This document shows positions 32,504 to 42,826 of a DNA stretch of 64,000 nt, one piece after another. The stretch comes from Lysobacter capsici (lineage in GTDB: Bacteria > Pseudomonadota > Gammaproteobacteria > Xanthomonadales > Xanthomonadaceae). Within the stretch, counting starts at the first letter, position 1, and the number at the start of each line of letters is the position of its first letter. The notes below the pieces were generated by a model. It was not told the origin of the DNA. It ran no database searches and saw only the letters and a list, made by a program, of their open reading frames with translations. The stretch spans positions 62,001 through 126,000 of the forward strand of contig NZ_CP094357.1 of the NCBI RefSeq assembly GCF_014779555.2. The letters are read 5' to 3'. The position numbers and the translations under genes are program-made.

Positions 32504-33288
32504 GCGGCCTCCGAGGTGCGGGGGGCGGCGTCGAAGCCGATCGGGCCGTCGGGCTCGCCGCGCAGGAACTGGCGGACCAGCGGGTCGGTGCTGTGTTCCA
32601 GCTCGGCCGGGGTGCCGGAGAACACGATGCCGCCGTTGGCGATCACGATCGCGTGGTCGGCCACCGGCAGGGTCTCGTGGACGTGGTGGGTGACGATGAT
32701 GCTGGTCAGGCCCAGAGTGTCGTTGAGCCGGCGGACCAGGCTCATGACCACGCCCGACGCGATCGGGTCGAGCCCGGTCAGCGGTTCGTCGTAGATCATC
32801 AGCGGCGGGTCCAGCGCCAGCGCGCGGGCCAGCGCGACCCGGCGGGCCATGCCGCCGGACAGCTCGCGCGGATACGCATCGGCGGCGGCGCGCAGGCCGA
32901 CCGCGTGCAGCTTCATCAGCACCAGCCGGCGGATCAGCGCGGGCGGCAGCTTGGTGTGCGCGCGCAGCGGCAGGGCCACGTTCTCGGCTGCGGTCAGATC
33001 GGTCAGCAGGCCGTTGCCCTGCAGCAGCACGCCGATGCCCTTGCGCAGCTCGAGCAGGTCGCGCTGGTTGTGCGGCACCGCTTGGCCGAACACTTCGACC
33101 GTGCCGGAGGCCGGCGCGAGTTCGCCGGTCAGCGCCGACAGCAAGGTCGACTTACCGCTGCCGGACGGGCCGAGCACCGCGACGATGCTGCCGGGCGGCA
33201 CCGACAGATTGATCCCGCGCAGCACGCTGCGGCCGCCGCGGTCGAGGCGCAGGTCGGTCAGGCGGACGATGGGCGTTGGCGTCGTCAT
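32500..33288 (-). CDS. mlaF: MlaF, ATPase subunit
   Basis: ABC ATPase of 262 residues, first gene of mlaFEDCBA. Walker A is GPSGSGKSTLL, the signature is LSGGMARRVALARAL, Walker B is LMIYDEPLTGLD and the switch His is in IIVTHHVHE. The C-terminus has about 25 residues beyond the core. The operon promoter should lie between 33289 and 33535; no repeat of the GTGAC type was seen there. Confidence 0.93.
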   Translation of the reverse strand: MTTPTPIVRLTDLRLDRGGRSVLRGINLSVPPGSIVAVLGPSGSGKSTLLSALTGELAPASGTVEVFGQAVPHNQRDLLELRKGIGVLLQGNGLLTDLTAAENVALPLRAHTKLPPALIRRLVLMKLHAVGLRAAADAYPRELSGGMARRVALARALALDPPLMIYDEPLTGLDPIASGVVMSLVRRLNDTLGLTSIIVTHHVHETLPVADHAIVIANGGIVFSGTPAELEHSTDPLVRQFLRGEPDGPIGFDAAPRTSEAA

Positions 33289-33535
33289 GCGGGCAGGCTA
33301 TCCGTGCGGGGAACGGGCGAACGGCGGAACGCGCCGACGGTCAGGGCCGGCGAAGCGGCGCAGCTTGGCCCACTGCGGCTGAACGGGGGTGGAGCGTCGG
33401 ACATTGTCGCAGCTTAGCCGGCCGGGCCCGTGCCTGTACCGCAACGGGGTGTTCGACCGGTGGGGTCGGTGGCTGGGGCGATGGTGATGGGGGGCGATTA
33501 AAACGGTTTTAAGTGGGCGTGGGTGTGGGGTGGGT

Positions 33536-33720
33536 GGGAGCAAAAGCGAATCCCCCTCGGTCCCCCTTTGCAAAGGGACGGGTCGCTGCGCATCAAGCGT
33601 GCGCGGCTTGTCGCAAGCGCGCCCACTTCCTGCTTCGTCTGTGCGGCGCAGGCTTTGCCAATCCGTCCCGTCCCGTGCCTTTGCAAAAGGGGGACCGAGG
33701 GGATTCGCTTTTCGCTCCCA
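33536..33720. repeat. Large inverted repeat, GGATTCCCCC family
   Basis: Arms with AGCAAAAGCGAATCCCCCTC / CCCCTTTGCAAAGGG (33539-33578) and CTTTGCAAAAGGGGGACCGA / GGGGATTCGCTTTTCGCTCC (33678-33719) face each other across about 100 bp. Several upstream frames for recC run through this repeat. The whole gap 33289-33784 holds no gene. Confidence 0.8.
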
Positions 33721-33784
33721 AGCCACACCCCAATCGCCACACCGTCTCCAGGCGTCCTGGCACCCATTCCGGCAAGATGGCGCA

Positions 33785-36700
33785 ATGCCTGCGCGTCCCG
33801 ATTTCCGTCTCTACCATTCCAATGCGCTGGACGTCCTCGCCGGTCTGCTGGCGCAGGAACTGCGCACGCCCGCGCCCGGGCAGGCGCTGCTGACCCCCGA
33901 CACCATCCTGATCCCGCAGGTCGCGATGCGCCGCTGGCTGCAGGCGACGCTGGCGCAGGCGTACGGGATCGCGGCCAATCTGGAGTTCCTGACCCCGGGC
34001 GAATTCGTCCAGCGCGCGCTCGACGCCAACGAACCCGACATCGATCCGGCCGAGCGCGGCGACGACCTCGACGCCGCGGCGATGCGCTGGCGCCTGTACG
34101 GCGTGCTGTCGCAGCCGGCGCAGCTGCGCGAACCGGCGCTGGCGCCGCTGCGCGCGTACCTGGACGGCGACGACCCGATCAAGTCGTGGTCGCTGTCGGG
34201 CGAGCTGGCCTCGCTGTTCGAGAAATACCAGGCCTGGCGCCGCGACTGGCTGCTGGCCTGGGACGCCGGCCGCGACCGCAACGACGCCCAGGCCGCGCTG
34301 TGGCGACGCATCGCCGCCGGCCGCCGCTACCGCGCGCGGCGCATCGACGATTACCTGAGCCGCTTCAACGACGACGGCGGCGAGCACGGCCCGGCGCGGA
34401 TCCCGCGCGGCCTGCCCTCGCGGCTGTTCGCCTTCGCCACCCTCAATGTGTCCCCCGACGTGCTGCGGGTGATCGCGACCCAGGCGATCGCGGGCACCCT
34501 GCATTTCTATCTGCCGACCCCGACGCGCAAGTACTGGGGCGACCTGGGCACCCTGGCCGAGCGCCTGCGCCAGGGCGAGGACGCCGCGTTCGGCGAGGAC
34601 GACAACCCGCTGCTGCAGGCCTGGGGCACGGCCGGGCGCGACTTCATGGCGGTGCTCGGCGGCTACGAGGTGGTGCATCCCTCCGGCGAGATCGCCGCCT
34701 ACGCCGATCCGGAGGACAGCCGCCACGACGACCCCTCGCGCGACACCTTGCTGCAACGCCTGCAGCGCGACCTGCTGCATCGGCGCGCGCTGCCGGCGAC
34801 GCCGTGGCGCGCGCAGGTCGACCGCCTCGACGCGAGCGTGCAGGTCCACGCCTGCCACACCCGATTGCGCGAAGTGCAGGTGCTGCACGATCAACTGCAG
34901 GGCCTGCTCGACCCGCAGTCCGAACAGGGCCGCCGCTTCGACCCGCCGCTGCAGCCGCGCGAGATCGCGGTGCTCGCGCCCGACATCGACCCGTACGCGC
35001 CGCATATCGCCGCGGTGTTCGGCGGTCTGGCCGGGCGGCCGGGCTTCATCCCGTATGCGCTGGCCGACGTCAGCCCGCTCGCGGCCGAGCCGCTGGCCGA
35101 AGTGTTCCTGCGCCTGCTCGCGCTGCCGGTGTCGCGTTTCGGCCTGAGCGAAGTGCTGGACCTGCTGGCGACGCCGGCGATCGCCGATCAGGCCGGGCTC
35201 GACGCCGCCGGCCTGGAACGGCTGCGGCTTTGGCTGGGCCAGGCCGGCGCGCGCTGGGGCATCGACGCGGCCCATCGCAGCCGCCACGACGCGCCGGGCG
35301 ATGACGCCTATACCTGGGCGTTCGCGCTCGATCGCCTGCTGATCGGCCACGCCGCCGGCGACGGCGAGGCCGCCGACAGCCTGGTCGCCGGGATCGCGCC
35401 GTACGCCGAACTCGAAGGCGCGTCGTTGGACGCGCTGGATGCGTTGATCCGTTTGCTGCGCGTGCTCGCGCGCTTCGAACGCGGCCTGGCCGGCGACCTC
35501 ACGCCGGCGCAATGGGCCGACCGCCTGCTCGGCCTGTTGCGCGCGCTGTTGCCGGAACGGCCGCGCGACCACGCCGACCAACGCACCCTCGAACGCCTGC
35601 GCAGCCTGATCGAACGTTTCGCCAGCGACGCCGACCACGCCGACTTCAACGCCACCGTGCCGCCGGAAGTGATGCGCGCGCATTTCCGCGCGACCCTGGC
35701 CGAGGCCGACACCCGCGCGCCGCTGCTGAGCGGCGGGGTCAGCTTCGGCCGGATGGTGCCGATGCGGCTGATTCCGTTCCGGGTGATCTGCCTGCTCGGC
35801 ATGAACGACGGCGACTACCCACGTCGCGACCCGGCCGGCGGCATGAACCGGCTCGCCGCCGAACTGGGCACCGCCGCGCGCCGCCACGGCGACCGCTCGC
35901 TGCGCGACGACGACCGCTTCTTGTTCCTGCAGCTGTTCGCCGCCGCGTCCGACGCGTTTTATCTGAGTTATCTCGGCGCCGATCCGCGCGACGGCAGTCA
36001 GCGCGAACCCTCGACCCTGGTGTCGGAATTGCTGGATGTCGCCGCGCGTTATCACGCCGACCCGGCGCGCGCGCGCGGCGAGTTCGTGGTGCGCGAACCG
36101 CTGCAGCCGTTCGCGCCGGCCGCGTTCGGCGCCGATCCCGACGGCCGCGGCGGCGAGATCGACCCGCGCCGCTTCAGCTATCGCAGCGAATGGCGACCGG
36201 CCGCCGATGCCGGCGGCTACGGCCCGCGCACGCAACTCGGCCCGTGGCTGGAGGACGCGTTGCCGCCGATGCCGGCCGATGCGGATCAGGCCACGCTCGC
36301 CTATCAGGACCTGCGCGCCTTCCTGCGCGATCCGCCGAGCGCGTTCCTGCGCCAGCGCCTGGGCCTGCGCCTGCCCGACGAAGTCGAGAGCGGCGAAGAC
36401 GTCGAACCGCTGGTGTTGCCCGGCCCGGGCCTGATGCGCCAGCAATTGCAACGCGCGGTGTTCGACGATCTGATCGCCGGCGACGGCCGGATCGATCGCG
36501 ATCGCCTGCAGGCGAGCCTGCGCGCGCGCGCGCTGCTGCCGACCGGTCCGTTGGGACGGCGCCAGCTCGATGCCTTGCTCGGTCAGGTGCGGCCGTACGC
36601 GGACGCGTTCGCGCGCTGGCGCGACGGCGAGGGCCAGGCGCTGCCGTTCGAACTCGATCTGGGCGGCACCCAACTGCGCGGCCGGCTCGACGATGTGTAT

Positions 36701-37201
36701 GCCGGCGGCCTGGCGCGACTGCGTTTCGACAGCCTGCACGGCCCGTCGCAGATCGCGCATGGGCTGGACTGGCTGGTGCTGTCGGCGCTCGGCGATCCGC
36801 GTCCGCTGGCGCAGTTCGCCCACACCGCCGAAGGGCCCGGCCCGCATCTGCGCAATGCGCTGTCGCCGCGCGAGGCCAAGGCCGCGCTGCGCGCGCTGCT
36901 GCGTCTGCGCGACTACGGCCTGCGCATGCCGCTGCCGTTCCTGCCGCGCGCCGGTTGGCTGTGGTACGAAGCCGCGGCGCAGGACCCGAACGCCTGGAAC
37001 AAGGCCGGCTGGAACAAGGCCGAAGCGCAATGGCACGGCAGCGCGCGCAGCTGGGGCGAGGCGAGTTCGGCCGCGGTGCGGCTGGCATTGCGCGGACGCG
37101 ATCCGTTTCTCGATGCCGATTCGGGCGAGCAATTCCGCGACATCGCCAAGCTGGTGTTCGACGCGGTCGTGCACGGTCGCGACGAAGGCGGGCCGGCATG
37201 A
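33785..37201 (+). CDS. recC: RecC, exodeoxyribonuclease V subunit gamma
   Basis: Subunit of the RecBCD helicase-nuclease that processes double-strand ends and recognises Chi. The product has 1138 residues, typical for RecC. Family blocks: FRLYHSNALDVLAGLLAQEL, LIPQVAMRRWLQATLA, VSFGRMVPMRLIPFRVICLL and GMNDGDYPRRDPAGGMNRLA in the inactive helicase/nuclease fold, then DLRAFLRDPPSAFLRQRLGL. The ATG at 33785 begins right before the RLYHSN block; upstream frame belongs to repeats. The stop overlaps the recB start by four bases (ATGA). The order recC-recB-recD is one operon. Confidence 0.95.
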   Translation: MPARPDFRLYHSNALDVLAGLLAQELRTPAPGQALLTPDTILIPQVAMRRWLQATLAQAYGIAANLEFLTPGEFVQRALDANEPDIDPAERGDDLDAAAMRWRLYGVLSQPAQLREPALAPLRAYLDGDDPIKSWSLSGELASLFEKYQAWRRDWLLAWDAGRDRNDAQAALWRRIAAGRRYRARRIDDYLSRFNDDGGEHGPARIPRGLPSRLFAFATLNVSPDVLRVIATQAIAGTLHFYLPTPTRKYWGDLGTLAERLRQGEDAAFGEDDNPLLQAWGTAGRDFMAVLGGYEVVHPSGEIAAYADPEDSRHDDPSRDTLLQRLQRDLLHRRALPATPWRAQVDRLDASVQVHACHTRLREVQVLHDQLQGLLDPQSEQGRRFDPPLQPREIAVLAPDIDPYAPHIAAVFGGLAGRPGFIPYALADVSPLAAEPLAEVFLRLLALPVSRFGLSEVLDLLATPAIADQAGLDAAGLERLRLWLGQAGARWGIDAAHRSRHDAPGDDAYTWAFALDRLLIGHAAGDGEAADSLVAGIAPYAELEGASLDALDALIRLLRVLARFERGLAGDLTPAQWADRLLGLLRALLPERPRDHADQRTLERLRSLIERFASDADHADFNATVPPEVMRAHFRATLAEADTRAPLLSGGVSFGRMVPMRLIPFRVICLLGMNDGDYPRRDPAGGMNRLAAELGTAARRHGDRSLRDDDRFLFLQLFAAASDAFYLSYLGADPRDGSQREPSTLVSELLDVAARYHADPARARGEFVVREPLQPFAPAAFGADPDGRGGEIDPRRFSYRSEWRPAADAGGYGPRTQLGPWLEDALPPMPADADQATLAYQDLRAFLRDPPSAFLRQRLGLRLPDEVESGEDVEPLVLPGPGLMRQQLQRAVFDDLIAGDGRIDRDRLQASLRARALLPTGPLGRRQLDALLGQVRPYADAFARWRDGEGQALPFELDLGGTQLRGRLDDVYAGGLARLRFDSLHGPSQIAHGLDWLVLSALGDPRPLAQFAHTAEGPGPHLRNALSPREAKAALRALLRLRDYGLRMPLPFLPRAGWLWYEAAAQDPNAWNKAGWNKAEAQWHGSARSWGEASSAAVRLALRGRDPFLDADSGEQFRDIAKLVFDAVVHGRDEGGPA

Positions 37202-40200
37202 GCGCCGTGCGCGATCCCTTTCTCGACCTGCCGCTGGACGGCCTGCGCCTGATCGAGGCCAGCGCCGGCACCGGCAAGACCTATACGTTGGCGACCTTGG
37301 TCACCCGTCTGGTGATCGAACGCGGCCTGCGCATCGGCGACATCCTCGCGGTGACCTTCACCGACGCGGCCACCCAGGAACTGCGCGAGCGTTTGCGTCG
37401 GCGCCTGCTGCTGGCCGCGCGCATCGCCGCCGACGATCCGGCGCTGATCGCCGCGCAAGACGACGGCGAACGCGCGATCACCCGCGAACTGGTGCGCGCG
37501 CAAGCCGAGCATGAAGGCGCCGCGGCCTTGCGCACGCGCCTGCAACGCGCCGCGCGCGAGATCGATCTGGCCGCGGTGGTCACCATCCACGGCTTCTGCG
37601 CGCGCGTGCTCGCCGAGCATGCTTTGGAAACCGGCCAGCCGTTCGCCGCGCCGGAGATGATCGGCAGCGAGCGCGAGCTGATCGACGAGATCGCGGTCGA
37701 CCTGTGGCGCGCGTTCGGCAACGATGCCGGTCAGGCCGAACTGCTGTCGCTGCAATGGCCCGCCGGCCCGCGTGCATTGGCATCGGACCTGGGCGCGTTG
37801 ATGCGCGCGCCGGTGTTGCTGCCGTCGGCGCCGGAGCCATCGCCCGATCCGTTGCCGGCCTTGCAGGACGCGGCCGAATCGCTGCGGCTGGCCTACGAAC
37901 AGCATGGCGCGCAGGCCTTCGACGCGATCGAAGCGGCGATGGCGGCCAAGGTCCTCAACGGACAGACCTGGCGCGCGACCCTGCCCGGACAACTGCGCCA
38001 GGCGCTGGATCGCTGGTGCGCGAACGGCGATCCGGTCGAACCGATCGAGCCCCGCATCGATCGACTGACCCCGGCGGTACTCGCGGAAAAGACCAACAAG
38101 GGCAAGCAGGCGCAGACGCCGTCGTCGCCGTTGTTCGTCGCGGTCGAGCGCTATCTCGATGTCGCCGCGCAGCGCGCGCAATGGCTGGCGCGGCAGGCAT
38201 TGCGTCTGGTCCACGATATCCGCGACGCCGGACGCGTGCGTCTGGCCGAACTCAAGCGGGTCCGGCGCGTGCAGAGCTTCGACGACTTGATCGCCGATGT
38301 CGCGCTGGCGCTCGACGGGCCGCACGGCGAGGCCTTGGCGCAGCGTTTGCGCGAGCAATACGCGGTGGCGCTGGTCGACGAGTTCCAGGACACCGATGTG
38401 CGCCAGTGGCGGATCTTCGAACGCGTGTTCGGCGAAGCCACAGTGATGGAATCGGGCCTGGGCGAACCCGCGCGGGCCGCCGGCCTGTTCCTGATCGGCG
38501 ATCCGAAGCAGGCGATCTACGGCTTCCGCGGCGGCGACGTTCACACCTATCTGTCGGCGGCGGCGCTGGCCGAAGCCGCGCCGCCGCTGGATCACAATTT
38601 CCGTTCGCGGCCCAGTGTGCTGCGCGCGATCTCGGCGCTGTACGCGCAGGCCGGCGACACCGCCTTCGTCGATGCCCGCATCCGCTTTCGCGAAGTCGCG
38701 CCCGGCGGCGCGGTCGCCGATGCCGATCTGCAACGCGACGGCGCGATCGCGCCGGCGTTGACGATCCGGCGTCTGCCGGCGCCCGACGACGATCGCAAGA
38801 AACCCGAATGGAGCGCGCCCGAATCGCGCGACCTGGCCGTGCGCGCCTGCGTCGCGTCGATCCACGCCTGGCTGCGCGATGCGCGCGAGGGCCGCGCGAG
38901 CATCGACGGCCGCGCGCTGCAGCCGGGCGATATCGCGGTGCTGGTGCGCAGTCACGACGAAGCCGCGCGCATCCAGCAGGCGCTGATCGCCGCCGGTATC
39001 GCCGCGGTCGCGGCGGGCCGGCGCAGCCTGTTCGCGACCGAGCAGGCGATCGAATTGCTGACCGTGTTCGATGCGGTGCTGCATCCGGGCGACGGCGGGC
39101 GCTTGCGCGCGGCGTTGGCGACGGTGTTGATCGGGTTGGATGGGGAACGCATTGCGGCGTTGGGGCTGGATGAGGCGGAGCAGGCGGTGTGGCAAGCGCA
39201 GGCCTTGGTTTGGCGCGAGCGGTGGCAGCGGCACGGGCCATTGGCGTTGGTCAGCGACTTGTGCGCCGAACACGCGCCGCGCCTGCTCGCGCTGGCCGAT
39301 GGCGAACGCCGCCTGACCAATCTGCTGCAACTCGGCGAAACCCTGCAGGAAGCCGACACCCGCTCGCTCGGCTTGCACGGTCTGCGCGACTGGCTGCATC
39401 TGCGCATCGCCGAAGCCGACGACAGCGACGAAAAGCAGCAACTGCGTCTGGAATCCGACGCGCGCCGGGTGCAGATCCTGACCCTGCACAAGAGCAAGGG
39501 CCTGGAGTTCGCCCTGGTGTTCCTGCCGTTCGTCGCGATCGGACGCGAGCCGCGCGGCGGCCGTTTGTGCGAATACCCCGACCCGCTGCACGGTCGGGTG
39601 CTGCAGGTGCAAAGCGAGGTGTTCGATCCGAACGCGCCGGATTGGGACAGCGCGCGCGAACGCGCCGCGATCGAAGCGCGTTCGGAAGACGCGCGCCTGC
39701 TCTACGTCGGCCTGACCCGCGCGCGCCATGCCTTGTGGCTGGCGAGCGGGCCGTTGTACCTCGCGAACGCGTCGCCGCTGCAGGCGATGCTGGCCGATGC
39801 CGACGCGCTCGCGCATCAACATCCCGACGCGATCGTCATCGACGACGCGCCGCTCGAGCACCCGCCCGCGCCGCTGCCGCCGCCCGCGGCCGGCGCGGTG
39901 CCGCCGGCGCGTCGCGCGCGCCACAGCGTGCCGCGCGACTGGTGGGTGTACAGCTTCACCCAGTTGACCAACGAGGACGACGGCGCCGGCCAGGGCGCGC
40001 TGGTCGCCGACGAGCGCGGCGCCGAAGACGAGCCCGACATCGCCGCGGTCTTGCTGACGCCCGGCGACGCGCGCTACTCCGGCAGCCGCTTCGGCAACGT
40101 GGTCCACACAGCGTTGGAACGCGTGGATTTCGGCGCGTGGCGCGAATGGACCGCCGACGCGCCCGCGCCCGACGGCGAAGCCGCGTGGCTCGCGTCGGCG

Positions 40201-40803
40201 TTGCGCGGCGAAGGCTACACCGATGCCGATATCGACGACGGTCTGCCGCTGCTGACCTCGCTGGTCGGCCTGACGCTCACCGCGGCGCTGCCGGAAGGCA
40301 CGCGCCTGTGCGAACTGCCCGAGCGCGAGCGGCGCAGCGAGATGGAGTTCCATTTCGCCCTGGAGTCGGTGCCGGTCGATCGCTTGCTGGCGACCCTGCA
40401 CGCACACGGCTGGCTGCGCGAACGTCAGGCCTTCGGCCTGCGGCGCCGCCTGGAAGGCCTGATGACCGGCAAGATCGATCTGGTCTACGCCTTCGAAGGC
40501 CGCTACTACGTGCTCGACTACAAGACCAACCGCCTGCCGTCCTACGATGCGATCCAGGTCGACCGGGCGATGGGCGAAAGCGAGTACACCCTGCAATCGC
40601 TGATCTATACCGTCGCCCTGCACCGCTGGCTGCGCTTCCGCCTCGGCGATGACTACGACTACGCGCGCGATTTCGGCGGCGTGCGCTATCTGTTCTGTCG
40701 CGGCCTCGACCCGGCCGATCCCGCGGCCGGCCTGTACGCGCACCAACCCGCGCGCGAACTGGTCGACGCGGTCGATGCGCTGTTCGCCGGAGGCGCGGCA
40801 TGA
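37198..40803 (+). CDS. recB: RecB, exodeoxyribonuclease V subunit beta
   Basis: Helicase-nuclease subunit of 1201 residues. UvrD-type helicase motifs: Walker A ASAGTGKTYTL (21-31), Ia LAVTFTDAATQELRERL, III/II VDEFQDTDVRQW, VI-type LLYVGLTRARHALWL and LTLHKSKGLEFALVFLP. The nuclease domain near the C-terminus has the motif ID LVYAFEGRYYVLDYKTNRL with the catalytic D-x-K. It overlaps recC and recD by four bases at each end. The frame is single and intact. Confidence 0.96.
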   Translation: MSAVRDPFLDLPLDGLRLIEASAGTGKTYTLATLVTRLVIERGLRIGDILAVTFTDAATQELRERLRRRLLLAARIAADDPALIAAQDDGERAITRELVRAQAEHEGAAALRTRLQRAAREIDLAAVVTIHGFCARVLAEHALETGQPFAAPEMIGSERELIDEIAVDLWRAFGNDAGQAELLSLQWPAGPRALASDLGALMRAPVLLPSAPEPSPDPLPALQDAAESLRLAYEQHGAQAFDAIEAAMAAKVLNGQTWRATLPGQLRQALDRWCANGDPVEPIEPRIDRLTPAVLAEKTNKGKQAQTPSSPLFVAVERYLDVAAQRAQWLARQALRLVHDIRDAGRVRLAELKRVRRVQSFDDLIADVALALDGPHGEALAQRLREQYAVALVDEFQDTDVRQWRIFERVFGEATVMESGLGEPARAAGLFLIGDPKQAIYGFRGGDVHTYLSAAALAEAAPPLDHNFRSRPSVLRAISALYAQAGDTAFVDARIRFREVAPGGAVADADLQRDGAIAPALTIRRLPAPDDDRKKPEWSAPESRDLAVRACVASIHAWLRDAREGRASIDGRALQPGDIAVLVRSHDEAARIQQALIAAGIAAVAAGRRSLFATEQAIELLTVFDAVLHPGDGGRLRAALATVLIGLDGERIAALGLDEAEQAVWQAQALVWRERWQRHGPLALVSDLCAEHAPRLLALADGERRLTNLLQLGETLQEADTRSLGLHGLRDWLHLRIAEADDSDEKQQLRLESDARRVQILTLHKSKGLEFALVFLPFVAIGREPRGGRLCEYPDPLHGRVLQVQSEVFDPNAPDWDSARERAAIEARSEDARLLYVGLTRARHALWLASGPLYLANASPLQAMLADADALAHQHPDAIVIDDAPLEHPPAPLPPPAAGAVPPARRARHSVPRDWWVYSFTQLTNEDDGAGQGALVADERGAEDEPDIAAVLLTPGDARYSGSRFGNVVHTALERVDFGAWREWTADAPAPDGEAAWLASALRGEGYTDADIDDGLPLLTSLVGLTLTAALPEGTRLCELPERERRSEMEFHFALESVPVDRLLATLHAHGWLRERQAFGLRRRLEGLMTGKIDLVYAFEGRYYVLDYKTNRLPSYDAIQVDRAMGESEYTLQSLIYTVALHRWLRFRLGDDYDYARDFGGVRYLFCRGLDPADPAAGLYAHQPARELVDAVDALFAGGAA

Positions 40804-42644
40804 GCCTGCTCGACGCGCTGCATCGCGAAGGCAGCCTGCGCACGGTCGACCATGCGTTCGCCCAGGCCTTGCGCCGGCTCGATCGCGACACGCCCGACGC
40901 GGTGCTCGCGGCCGCCGCGCTGGCTTCGCAGGCGATCGCGCGCGGGCATGCCGCGTTCGACCCGCGCAGCCCGCAGTGGCTCAGCGAAGCGACCACCGAC
41001 TGGCCCGATCCGGAGCAGTGGCTCGCGCTGCTGGCCGATTCGCGCTGGGTCGCCACACCCGCGCCCGGCATCGCCGCGAGCGCGCATGCGCCGTTGGTGC
41101 TGGAGCGCGGCCTGCTGTATCTGCGTCGTTACCGCGAATACGAACGCCGCCTCGCCGACGGCCTGCGCCGGATCGCCGCGTTCGCGCCGCCGCCGACCGA
41201 TCTGGCCGCGCTGGCGCCGTTGTTCGCCCTCCTGTTTCCGAACGCGCGCGATGACGACCGCCAGGCGCGCGCGGCCGCCTTGGCCTTGCTGCAGTCGCTG
41301 CTGCTCGCCACCGGCGGCCCCGGCACCGGCAAGACCACCACGATCGCGCGGGTGCTGCTGTTGTTGATCGCGCAGGCGCGCCTCGATGGCGTCAGCGCGC
41401 CGCGCATCGCCCTGGCCGCGCCGACCGGCCGCGCCGCCGAGCGCATGGCCGAAAGCCTGCGCGCGGCCGCGCTGCGATTGAGCGCGCTCGACGGCATCGA
41501 CCCGAGCCTGTGCGAGGCCTTGCCGACTCAGGCCAGCACCTTGCATCGCCTGCTCGGCAGCGTGCCCGACAGCCCGCGCTTCCGTCACGACGCGCGCAAT
41601 CCGTTGGCGTTCGACGTGATCGTGGTCGACGAAGCTTCGATGATCGACCTGCCGCTGATGTGCAAACTGGTCAAGGCGGTGCCGGCCGGCGCGCGTCTGA
41701 TCCTGCTGGGCGATCGCGATCAACTGCCGTCGGTGGAAGCGGGCGACGTGCTCGCCGCGATCGTCGATGCGGCCGGCGACGACGACGGCCTGCCCGCGGC
41801 GTTGGCGCAATCCTTGCGGCCGCTGCTCGGCGAGATCGCGATCCAGGCCGACCCGGCGCCGCTGAGCGCTTACCGCGTGCATCTGCGTCGCGGCTACCGC
41901 CAGGCCGAAAGCCTGGAACTGGCGCCGCTCGCCGAGGCCACCCGCGCCGGCGACGCCGACACCGTGCTCGCGTTGCTGCGCGGCGGCGAATTGGCCGGCG
42001 TGCAGTTCCACGAAGACGTGCACGACCCCTTGGCCGGCGCCGGCCGCGACTGGCTGTTGCCGGCCTGGCGCGCGCTGGCCGCGATCGACGATCCGCTCGA
42101 AGCGCTGCAGGCCGCCGCGCGGCTGCGCCTGCTGACCGCGTTGCGCGACGGCGGTCAGGGCGCGGCGCCGTTGAACGCGCGTATCGAAGAAGCGCTGGCC
42201 GGCGCGCACCGCCCGGCGTACTTCCACGGCCGCCTGCTGCTGATTACCGAAAACAGTTATCGCCACGGCCTGTTCAACGGCGACATCGGCATCTGCCTGC
42301 GGCCGCGCGACGCCGACGGCCGCGAACTGGCCAACGCGGCGACTGTCGCCTGGTTCGCCGGCGGCAGCGAAGGCGTGCGTCCCTTCCATCCCTCGGCCTT
42401 GCCCGCGCACAGCGGCGCGTTCGCGATGACCGTGCATAAGGCGCAGGGCTCGGAGTTCGACGCGGTCTGGCTGCAACTACCGCGCCAGGACGCACGCCAC
42501 CTGTCGCGCGAACTGCTCTACACCGGCATGACCCGCGCCCGCCGCGAGCTGCACATCGCCGGCAGCGAAGCGGTGCTGCGGTTGGCGCTGTCGCGGCATG
42601 CGGCGCGGGTGTCGGGCTTGTCGTGGCGGTTGGCGGAGCGCTGA
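40800..42644 (+). CDS. recD: RecD, exodeoxyribonuclease V subunit alpha
   Basis: SF1B helicase subunit of 614 residues. Walker A is TGGPGTGKTTTI (171-182), motif II is VVDEASMIDLPLM, and the C-terminal motif AFAMTVHKAQGSEFDAVWL (UvrD-like) is followed by LLYTGMTRARRELHI. It completes recCBD. The start overlaps recB by four bases (ATGA). It is followed by a palindromic repeat and a terminator for the opposite strand. Confidence 0.95.
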   Translation: MSLLDALHREGSLRTVDHAFAQALRRLDRDTPDAVLAAAALASQAIARGHAAFDPRSPQWLSEATTDWPDPEQWLALLADSRWVATPAPGIAASAHAPLVLERGLLYLRRYREYERRLADGLRRIAAFAPPPTDLAALAPLFALLFPNARDDDRQARAAALALLQSLLLATGGPGTGKTTTIARVLLLLIAQARLDGVSAPRIALAAPTGRAAERMAESLRAAALRLSALDGIDPSLCEALPTQASTLHRLLGSVPDSPRFRHDARNPLAFDVIVVDEASMIDLPLMCKLVKAVPAGARLILLGDRDQLPSVEAGDVLAAIVDAAGDDDGLPAALAQSLRPLLGEIAIQADPAPLSAYRVHLRRGYRQAESLELAPLAEATRAGDADTVLALLRGGELAGVQFHEDVHDPLAGAGRDWLLPAWRALAAIDDPLEALQAAARLRLLTALRDGGQGAAPLNARIEEALAGAHRPAYFHGRLLLITENSYRHGLFNGDIGICLRPRDADGRELANAATVAWFAGGSEGVRPFHPSALPAHSGAFAMTVHKAQGSEFDAVWLQLPRQDARHLSRELLYTGMTRARRELHIAGSEAVLRLALSRHAARVSGLSWRLAER

Positions 42645-42657
42645 GGTCGGTATCTCC

Positions 42658-42756
42658 CTGTAGGAGCGGCGCAAGCCGCGACCGCGACATTTCGGCTGCG
42701 TCGAAACTTGCGCCGTAATCGAAATGTCACGGTCGCGGCTTGCGCCGCTCCTACAG
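42658..42756. repeat. Inverted repeat, GTAGGAGCGGCG family
   Basis: Arms CTGTAGGAGCGGCGCAAGCC and GGCTTGCGCCGCTCCTACAG with extended AGCCGCGACCGCGACATTTC pairing, separated by about 30 bp, in the gap after recD. Same family as 7554-7650. Confidence 0.9.
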
Positions 42757-42762
42757 GGTGCA

Positions 42763-42794
42763 CCAAAAAAAACCGGCCGTCGTGAGACGGCCGG
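42763..42794 (-). terminator. Rho-independent terminator of the LysR gene
   Basis: Nine-bp perfect stem CCGGCCGTC / GACGGCCGG with a GTGA loop (42773-42794). On the minus strand it is followed by a run of eight T before a G (complement of CAAAAAAAAA). It lies 32 bp beyond the stop of the LysR gene. Confidence 0.85.
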
Positions 42795-42826
42795 GATGGT
42801 GAATCGCAGGTTGGGATCGCGCGGAT

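Noticed and set aside
33593-37174. Frame of 1193 codons opposite recC
   Set aside because: Same reason: Gln/Arg/Ala-rich antisense shadow, while recC on the plus strand has full family motifs.
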